Origin: Acidiferrobacteraceae bacterium
Lineage (GTDB): Bacteria > Pseudomonadota > Gammaproteobacteria > Arenicellales > UBA868
Reading direction: 5' to 3'
DNA: 5,342 nucleotides
Assembly: GCA_002713825.1 (NCBI GenBank)
Contig: PAUU01000059.1
Location: 1 to 5,342, forward strand
Made by a program: the position numbers and the translations under genes. Below are positions 1 to 4,461 of this stretch, one piece after another (position 1 is the first letter of the stretch; each line of letters opens with the position of its first letter). The notes under the pieces were generated by a model, which saw nothing but the letters and a program-made list of their open reading frames with translations, made no database searches and had not been told where the DNA came from.

Positions 1-20
1 ACGGTATGAGAAGAACTCAA
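1..20 (-). CDS. possible first codons of a divergent gene (partial, unidentified)
   Basis: On the minus strand a TTG at 20-18 opens a frame reading M-S-S-S-H-T that runs off the window edge. It is preceded by a strong Shine-Dalgarno-like GGAGGG (35-30) at a spacing of 9 bases. There is no ATG on this strand between ftsY and the edge. A divergent gene beside ftsY would be plausible: many gammaproteobacteria have M16 peptidase or rsmD genes there. Six codons cannot identify a product, so this rests only on the ribosome-binding site and start spacing. Confidence 0.2.
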
Positions 21-124
21 TCGAATGATCCCTCCAGAGGCTTCTTTGACAGGGAATGATAGGATAGAAGTGATAAAAGAAAAATACTGCCTAGCTGAGT
101 TGGTTTCCTACGCACCTATTGCCC

Positions 125-1069
125 ATGACCTCTGATACTGAATCTTCAGGACTTTTTGCGCGCCTGAAAAAGTCCCGTACTTCGCTCGCTGGCAGACTGT
201 CAGGCCTCTTTGGCGGCGGCCGCGTGCATTTTGATGATGACGTTTACGATGATCTGGGAGACCAGCTGCTGATGGCAGACCTCGGGGTGGAGGCAAGCAC
301 GGCGGTCGTCTTGGCGCTGCGGGAGAGGGTCCAGACAACCCGGATTGACTCTTTGGAGAGTCTTAACGAAGCATTGATTGATGAACTGGCATCGATTCTC
401 ATAACCGCAGAACGTCCGTTGGTGGCACAGAGTGGCGCTAACGGACCGTTTGTCATACTGATGGTGGGGGTCAATGGAGTGGGCAAGACCACCACGGCGG
501 CAAAGCTCGCTGCGTATTTTCAAAAGAGCGGCTATTCGGTCTTGCTTGGAGCCTGCGATACGTTCCGGGCGGCCGCCATTGAACAGCTCCAGTCCTGGGG
601 GGAGCGTTTGGGAATTGGTGTTATTGCCCAGTCACACGGGTCGGATGCTGCAGCCGTTGCGCATGATGCTTTAAGCGCTGCTAAAAGCCGTGGCGCAGAT
701 GTTCTGATTATTGATTCCGCCGGACGACAGCATGTGAATGCCGATTTGATGGCACAGCTCGGAAAAATTCGACGAGTGTTGTCTAAAGTCAATGCAGCAG
801 CGCCCCACGAAACTCTGCTGGTGGTAGATGGAGGAACCGGTCAGAACGCGCTTTCCCAGGTAGCCGCCTTCGAGAAGGAAGTGGGTCTGACCGGCATCTG
901 CGTCACGAAGCTTGATGGCACGGCCCGGGGCGGGGTAGTGGTCGGCTTGGCGAAGCAATTTCCTGTAGTGATTCCGTTTGTCGGGGTCGGAGAGGGGATT
1001 GCAGACCTGCGGCCTTTCAAGGCAAGGGACTTTGCCAGAGCTCTGGTGGGTTCTTCCAGTCCAGAGTGA
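125..1069 (+). CDS. ftsY: signal recognition particle receptor FtsY (GTPase)
   Basis: FtsY is the SRP receptor: it pairs with Ffh at the inner membrane, and mutual GTP hydrolysis hands ribosome-nascent chains to SecYEG. The 314-residue protein has an amphipathic, basic membrane-targeting helix (about residues 8-30, starting GLFARLKK), the N domain (about 35-100) and the SRP GTPase G domain. Visible motifs are the P-loop GVNGVGKT (115-122), DTFRAAA (145-151), DSAGR (197-201), the DGGTGQNA loop (235-242), TKLD (261-264) and GVGEGIADLRPF near the C-terminus. The acidic A domain found in E. coli FtsY (497 residues) is almost absent, giving a near-minimal NG+1 form. Family members usually have DTAGR and DA(T/S)TGQNA, so this copy is unusual at those sites. 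I chose the ATG at 125; an in-frame TTG lies two codons upstream (119). No clear Shine-Dalgarno precedes either. ftsE and ftsX, its usual downstream neighbours, are missing. Confidence 0.95.
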   Translation: MTSDTESSGLFARLKKSRTSLAGRLSGLFGGGRVHFDDDVYDDLGDQLLMADLGVEASTAVVLALRERVQTTRIDSLESLNEALIDELASILITAERPLVAQSGANGPFVILMVGVNGVGKTTTAAKLAAYFQKSGYSVLLGACDTFRAAAIEQLQSWGERLGIGVIAQSHGSDAAAVAHDALSAAKSRGADVLIIDSAGRQHVNADLMAQLGKIRRVLSKVNAAAPHETLLVVDGGTGQNALSQVAAFEKEVGLTGICVTKLDGTARGGVVVGLAKQFPVVIPFVGVGEGIADLRPFKARDFARALVGSSSPE

Positions 1070-1129
1070 CTCAAGTTCACTGAAAGTGAATAATCTTTAA
1101 AAAAAAGATTCAAAAGCAAAATTAAAATA

Positions 1130-1159
1130 TTGAATTTAATAGAATATCATAATTATTAT
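1130..1159 (+). promoter_or_regulatory. candidate sigma-70 promoter of rpoH
   Basis: TTGAAT (1130-1135, 4 of 6 matches to TTGACA) is followed after 18 bases by TATTAT (1154-1159, 5 of 6 to TATAAT). Upstream, 1090-1129 is A-rich, including a run of eight A at 1099-1106, as in UP-element or curved DNA. Initiation near 1166 would put the CIRCE operator (1174-1200) just downstream of the start, a normal place for HrcA repression. An alternative promoter, TTAGCA (1174-1179)-18-TAAAAT (1198-1203), would overlap the operator itself. In DNA this AT-rich, chance matches are common. No sigma-32 type CTTGAA/CCCCAT promoter was seen. Confidence 0.45.
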
Positions 1160-1173
1160 CTTTATCTTTATTA

Positions 1174-1200
1174 TTAGCACTCAAGTCAATTGAGTGCTAA
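1174..1200 (+). promoter_or_regulatory. CIRCE element, HrcA repressor operator, in front of rpoH
   Basis: TTAGCACTC (1174-1182), nine bases, then GAGTGCTAA (1192-1200): a perfect match to the CIRCE consensus in both arms and in the 9-base spacer. The spacer extends the symmetry inward, so the full dyad has 11-base perfect arms (TTAGCACTCAA and TTGAGTGCTAA) around a 5-base centre GTCAA. CIRCE is the known operator of HrcA, a heat-shock repressor kept active by GroEL, and usually sits before groESL or hrcA-grpE-dnaK. Here it ends 34 bases before the rpoH start and no other gene lies downstream on this strand until argG, so rpoH is the evident target. If transcribed it could also form a stable hairpin in the leader RNA. 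Confidence 0.93.
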
Positions 1201-1234
1201 AATAGATTAAGTTAAGGAAAAAAAGAGATAATTT

Positions 1235-2095
1235 ATGAGCGGATCACTGCCCGTTGTCACAGGTCTTGGCCCTAGCCAGGGCCTGACGCAGTATCTCAAC
1301 GAGATCAACTCGGCCCCTATCCTGAGTGCAGAAGAAGAGAAGGCACTTGCCCGGCGTTATCACGCTGACGAGGATCTAGAGGCGGCCCGGCAACTGGTAT
1401 TTTCGCATTTGCGTTATGTGGTTTCTGTGGCCCGGGGTTTTTCCGGCTATGGTTTGCCTTTGGCTGATCTGATTCAGGAAGGCAACGTTGGTTTGATGAA
1501 GGCCGTGAAACGCTTCGATCATGAGCGTGATGTCCGGTTGGTATCTTTTGCGGTCCACTGGATAAAGGCAGAGATATACGATTACGTTGTGCGTAACTGG
1601 AGGATGGTCAAGGTTGCTACGACCAAAGCCCAGCGAAAGCTGTTTTTTAACCTACGAAAAAACAGAGCACGCCTCGGAATGATGAAGGAAGCCGAGGTGG
1701 AGAAAATGGCAACGGCGCTTGATGTCAAGCCGCAGACCGTACGTGAGATGGAGATACGGATGAGCGGTGCGGATGTTGCGTTTGAGCCGGAGACCGATGA
1801 TGAAGAAGGGCTTCGCCCGCTGGCTCCGGCGGAGGCAATCGGCGATTCATCGCTCGATCCGGGGCGATTAGTGTTTGAGGCAGATGAAGAGCGTCATCGT
1901 CAGGTTCAGTTGGGCAAAGCACTTTCCAGTTTGGATAACCGCAGCCGCGAGATTATCCAAGCGCGCTGGTTGTCAGAAGAAGGTCAAAAACAGACGCTCG
2001 GAGATCTGGCCGAGAAGTTCGGTGTTTCAGCCGAGCGGATACGTCAGATCGAGAAACGGGCAATGGAGCAGATGCGTCTGGTTGCTACCGCTTAG
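1235..2095 (+). CDS. rpoH: RNA polymerase heat-shock sigma factor RpoH (sigma-32)
   Basis: RpoH directs RNA polymerase to heat-shock promoters (chaperones and proteases). The 286-residue product matches E. coli sigma-32 (284) over its whole length. Region 1.2 is near the N-terminus, region 2 spans about 50-125 (LADLIQEGNVGLMKAVKRF; FAVHWIKAEI), and the RpoH box QRKLFFNLR at 133-141 separates it from housekeeping sigma factors. An acidic linker lies at about 184-192, and the region 4.2 helix-turn-helix at 253-281 (TLGDLAEKFGVSAERIRQIEK). In the region 2.1 turnover element the E. coli positions L47, A50 and I54 correspond to L48, A51 and V55, so SRP/FtsH-dependent control may be kept. The ATG at 1235 has AAGAG about 6 bases upstream; a better AAGGA at 1214-1218 is too distant. 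A CIRCE operator precedes it, implying HrcA control. It converges on argF with a 10-base gap and no evident terminator. Confidence 0.97.
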   Translation: MSGSLPVVTGLGPSQGLTQYLNEINSAPILSAEEEKALARRYHADEDLEAARQLVFSHLRYVVSVARGFSGYGLPLADLIQEGNVGLMKAVKRFDHERDVRLVSFAVHWIKAEIYDYVVRNWRMVKVATTKAQRKLFFNLRKNRARLGMMKEAEVEKMATALDVKPQTVREMEIRMSGADVAFEPETDDEEGLRPLAPAEAIGDSSLDPGRLVFEADEERHRQVQLGKALSSLDNRSREIIQARWLSEEGQKQTLGDLAEKFGVSAERIRQIEKRAMEQMRLVATA

Positions 2096-2105
2096 CGCCC
2101 TGACA

Positions 2106-3008
2106 TTAGGTCATCAGTAGTTCCATCAGCGCCTTTTGGGCGTGCAGGCGGTTCTCCGCCTCATCCCAGACCACGCTTTGGGGGCCCTCCAGTACTTCAG
2201 CGCTGACTTCCTGTCCTCGGTAGGCAGGAAGGCAATGCATAAACAGAGCCTCTTTTGAGGCGAGCGCCATTAGCTGCTGATTAACTTGAAAGTCACTTAA
2301 GGCGTCGAGCCGTTGCGTCTTTTCATTTTCCTGACCCATCCCTGTCCAGGTATCTGTGATCACGAGGTCCACGTCTGAAACGGCCTCCTGTGCAGAGGTG
2401 GTGACTTTACAGCGATTGCCGGCCGTTTCTACAAGCGCACGCTTGGGGTGGTAACCCTCGGGTGCGCCGACGCGAAGTTCAAAGTCCATCATGGCCGCGG
2501 CATTGATCCATGATTGGCACACGTTGCTGCTGCCGTCCCCAACGAATGCGGCGCGGGCCTTCTGGATATTGCCTCGGTGCTCGAAAAACGTCTGGAGATC
2601 AGCCAGCAGCTGACACGGATGAAAGTCCTCGGAAAGCGCATTGATCACCGGCACTGCAGAATATTCAGCCATGGTGCAGACCCGGCTGTGCTCGCTTGTC
2701 CGCATAACAATCAGATCAGCCATGCTGGAAACGATTCGTGCGGTGTCGCTGATGGATTCGCCTCGACTCATCTGGCTGTCAGTGGGGGACAGGAATATGG
2801 AAGAGCCTCCGAAATGCGCACACGCGACCTCGAATGAGGTGCGCGTTCGAGTGGAGGTTTTTTCGAAGATCAGTACCATGGTCCGCAACCGCATCAGTTC
2901 AGCGGTTTGCGGTCCGGTTGGGTCTTTTTTCAGCGCGATGGCGCGTTGAATGAGAGCGACCAGTTCTGACCTCGACAGGTCTTTCAGTGTCAGGAAGTGG
3001 CGTGTCAT
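2106..3008 (-). CDS. argF: ornithine carbamoyltransferase ArgF
   Basis: ArgF joins ornithine and carbamoyl phosphate to make citrulline, the substrate of ArgG encoded divergently next door. The 300-residue protein has the carbamoyl-phosphate motif STRTRT (52-57), RT..H (103-107), HPCQ (130-133), the catalytic-cysteine motif HCLP (258-261) and the C-terminal WDEAENRLHAQKAL. Length fits the short anabolic enzymes of about 300-310 residues. Two oddities: the ornithine-binding loop, normally D-x-x-x-S-M-G, reads DTWTGMG (219-225), Ser to Gly; and the usual GDGNN(M/V)C segment reads GDGSSNVC (157-164), apparently one residue longer. I chose the ATG at 3008 because MTRHFLTL aligns with the family N-terminus; an in-frame TTG at 3041 would add 11 residues but falls inside a T-tract. 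Neither has a clear Shine-Dalgarno. A two-codon ORF, ATG-CCA-TGA (3013-3005), overlaps the start. The family call is firm; exact substrate is slightly less so. Confidence 0.94.
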   Translation of the reverse strand: MTRHFLTLKDLSRSELVALIQRAIALKKDPTGPQTAELMRLRTMVLIFEKTSTRTRTSFEVACAHFGGSSIFLSPTDSQMSRGESISDTARIVSSMADLIVMRTSEHSRVCTMAEYSAVPVINALSEDFHPCQLLADLQTFFEHRGNIQKARAAFVGDGSSNVCQSWINAAAMMDFELRVGAPEGYHPKRALVETAGNRCKVTTSAQEAVSDVDLVITDTWTGMGQENEKTQRLDALSDFQVNQQLMALASKEALFMHCLPAYRGQEVSAEVLEGPQSVVWDEAENRLHAQKALMELLMT

Positions 3009-3013
3009 GGCAT

Positions 3014-3036
3014 GAAAATAAAAGAGTTTGGAACTC
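3014..3036 (-). promoter_or_regulatory. small hairpin plus T-rich tract just before argF
   Basis: On the argF strand GAGTT (3036-3032), loop CCA, AACTC (3028-3024) is followed directly by TTTTATTTT (3023-3015). The five-pair stem is weak, so this is at best a poor terminator or a minor leader structure. It is notable mainly because it repeats, about 20 bases further on, the hairpin-then-T arrangement of the stronger element upstream. Confidence 0.25.
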
Positions 3037-3039
3037 GCC

Positions 3040-3067
3040 AAAAAACAAAACGCCCGGTTAAGAGCGT
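3040..3067 (-). terminator. intrinsic terminator-like hairpin in the argF leader strand
   Basis: Read on the minus strand: ACGCTC (3067-3062), loop TTAACC, GGGCGT (3055-3050), six pairs including one G-U, followed at once by TTTGTTTTTT (3049-3040). This has the form of a Rho-independent terminator. It lies upstream of argF and points toward it, so it does not end any gene seen in the window. It could be an attenuator of argF, a block on minus-strand transcription from the argG side, or the end of a small RNA. On the plus strand it has no T-tract and should not terminate. Confidence 0.6.
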
Positions 3068-3112
3068 CTAACTGGGGAGTCTACCGCCGACGCCAGCCTC
3101 GGACAACCGGGC
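3052..3112 (-). promoter_or_regulatory. long-range stem competing with the terminator hairpin
   Basis: On the minus strand GCCCGGTT (3112-3105) is perfectly complementary over eight bases to AACCGGGC (3059-3052). A second stem, GCGTC (3093-3089) with GACGC (3068-3064), nests inside it. Both stems use bases that the hairpin at 3067-3050 also needs, so the two folds exclude each other, as in attenuators. However, the eight-pair stem also ends one base before the T-tract, so it too might act as a terminator. Whether RNA covers this region depends on where the argF promoter lies, which is not settled. Confidence 0.4.
3078..3106 (-). promoter_or_regulatory. weak candidate promoter of argF
   Basis: TTGTCC (3106-3101) and TAGACT (3083-3078) on the minus strand are separated by 17 bases; each matches the sigma-70 consensus at 4 of 6 positions. 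Initiation would fall near 3071, only a few bases before the hairpin at 3067-3050. The hairpin would then be a 5'-end stem-loop, not an effective attenuator. The match quality is low and an origin further upstream, on the far side of the argG promoter, is equally possible. No convincing ArgR box was found. Confidence 0.25.
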
Positions 3113-3125
3113 CACGGTGGGTCGC

Positions 3126-3134
3126 TGATATAAT
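3126..3134 (+). promoter_or_regulatory. extended -10 promoter of argG
   Basis: TGATATAAT: a perfect TATAAT (3129-3134) preceded by the extended -10 TGn. No good -35 lies at 16-18 bases (the nearest, CGGACA at 3100-3105, is 23 bases away), which fits extended -10 promoters. Transcription from near 3141 would leave a leader of about 55 bases before the GTG at 3197. No ArgR operator is visible. Confidence 0.65.
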
Positions 3135-3196
3135 CTTGAGGCTTCGACCGGCTTTTCCCGCCCGTCATCAATGCCTCGCAGTTACCGGAAATCATC

Positions 3197-4417
3197 GTGA
3201 AGACAATTAACAAGGCTGTGCTTGCCTATTCTGGCGGGCTCGATACCTCGATTATCCTGAAGTGGCTTCAGGATCACTATGGTTGTGAGGTCGTTACCTT
3301 CACCGCCGATATTGGCCAAGGAGAGGAGGTCGAGCCGGCTCGCGAAAAAGCAAAGACACTTGGCGTCAAGGAGATTTATATTGAAGATCTTCGGGAAGAA
3401 TTTGTTCGCGACTTCGTGTTTCCGATGTTCCGCGCCAACACCTTGTATGAAGGTGAATATCTACTGGGCACGTCGATCGCCCGTCCCTTGATCGCTCGGC
3501 ATCTGGTGCGGATCGCTGAGGACACAGGTGCCGACGCGATATCTCACGGTGCCACGGGCAAAGGCAACGATCAGGTGCGTTTTGAGCTGAATGCCTATGC
3601 CCTTAACCCGCATATCCACATCATTGCACCGTGGCGCGAGTGGGATCTCAACTCCCGGGAAAGACTCGTCGCTTATGCAAAAGAACATGGCATCCCGGTA
3701 GAGACCCGCAAGGATGGCGGTGCAGATTATTCGATGGATGCAAACATGCTGCATATTTCCTACGAAGGTGGAGAGTTAGAAGATCCATGGGTAGCGCCTG
3801 ATGAAGCCATGTGGCGTTGGACAGCATCGCCACAGGAGGCTCCTGACACGCCAGAATCTATCGAGCTGACCTTCGCGGGGGGTGACCCGGTAGCCATTAA
3901 TGGAGAATCGCTCAGCCCTGCCCAGATGCTTGAAGCGTTGAACCAACTCGGGGCGCGTCACGGCATCGGCCGGATCGACCTCGTGGAAAACCGCTATGTC
4001 GGCATGAAAAACCGGGGGTGTTATGAGACGCCCGGCGGAACGATTTTGCTGAAAGCGCATCGGGCTATCGAGTCCATTACACTTGATCGCGAGGTCGCCC
4101 ACCTTAAGGATGAGTTGATGCCTCGCTATGCATCCCTGATCTATAACGGTTATTGGTTTGCGCCGGAACGGCAGTTGCTCCAGGGGATGATTGACGAATC
4201 ACAGCGGGCGGTCAACGGCCTCGTTCGACTCGAGTTGTACAAGGGAGGCGTGATGGTGACGGGCCGGTCTTCGGCAACAGACTCACTGTTTGATGAGAGC
4301 GTAGTAACGTTTGAGGATGATCAGGGAGCCTATGACCAGGCGGACGCAGATGGATTTATCAAGTTAAACGCTCTCAGATTAAGAATTGCGGGTCGCAAGG
4401 GTCGAACACAGACCTGA
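3197..4417 (+). CDS. argG: argininosuccinate synthase ArgG
   Basis: ArgG condenses citrulline with aspartate using ATP (AMP and pyrophosphate released) to make argininosuccinate in the cytoplasm, the step after ArgF. The 406-residue protein has the normal length of the bacterial type I enzyme. The N-terminal ATP pyrophosphatase P-loop is AYSGGLDTS (10-18). [17 protein letters not shown] (84-100) and [14 protein letters not shown] (117-130) are the citrulline/aspartate-binding signatures, followed by [20 protein letters not shown] (179-198). All look intact. The start is GTG at 3197, with CGGAA (3186-3190) six bases upstream as a modest ribosome-binding site; no in-frame ATG lies nearby. The 188-base gap to argF contains its extended -10 promoter. 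The next gene begins about 44 bases after the stop with no obvious terminator, so read-through is likely. Confidence 0.97.
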   Translation: MKTINKAVLAYSGGLDTSIILKWLQDHYGCEVVTFTADIGQGEEVEPAREKAKTLGVKEIYIEDLREEFVRDFVFPMFRANTLYEGEYLLGTSIARPLIARHLVRIAEDTGADAISHGATGKGNDQVRFELNAYALNPHIHIIAPWREWDLNSRERLVAYAKEHGIPVETRKDGGADYSMDANMLHISYEGGELEDPWVAPDEAMWRWTASPQEAPDTPESIELTFAGGDPVAINGESLSPAQMLEALNQLGARHGIGRIDLVENRYVGMKNRGCYETPGGTILLKAHRAIESITLDREVAHLKDELMPRYASLIYNGYWFAPERQLLQGMIDESQRAVNGLVRLELYKGGVMVTGRSSATDSLFDESVVTFEDDQGAYDQADADGFIKLNALRLRIAGRKGRTQT

Positions 4418-4461
4418 TCCGTTTTAGTATCCAATGTTGGTGTTGGCGGCTGCTGCATCCC

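Noticed and set aside
46..51. Perfect TTGACA as -35 of an ftsY promoter
   Set aside because: No acceptable -10 lies at 16-18 bases; the nearest candidates (GATAAA at 72-77, spacing 20) are poor, so I do not call a promoter.
1076..1090. Hairpin TTCACT-GAA-AGTGAA after the ftsY stop as terminator
   Set aside because: Six pairs with a 3-base loop, but followed by TAATCTTTAAAA and not a T-tract; too weak to call.
1092..1110. AATCTTT-AAAAA-AAAGATT inverted repeat
   Set aside because: Almost entirely A-T pairs, no T-tract after it, and expected by chance in such AT-rich DNA.
2514..2949. Plus-strand ORFs of about 100 residues inside argF
   Set aside because: Opposite-strand shadows of argF with no recognisable motifs or ribosome-binding sites.
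3009..3030. ArgR box near argF (TGAAAATAAAAG)
   Set aside because: Only one half resembles TGAAT-N4-ATTCA and the other does not match.
3052..3112. tRNA-like acceptor pairing (GCCCGGT with ACCGGGC)
   Set aside because: Only 61 bases overall, no T-loop motif GTTCGA and no anticodon arm; not a tRNA.
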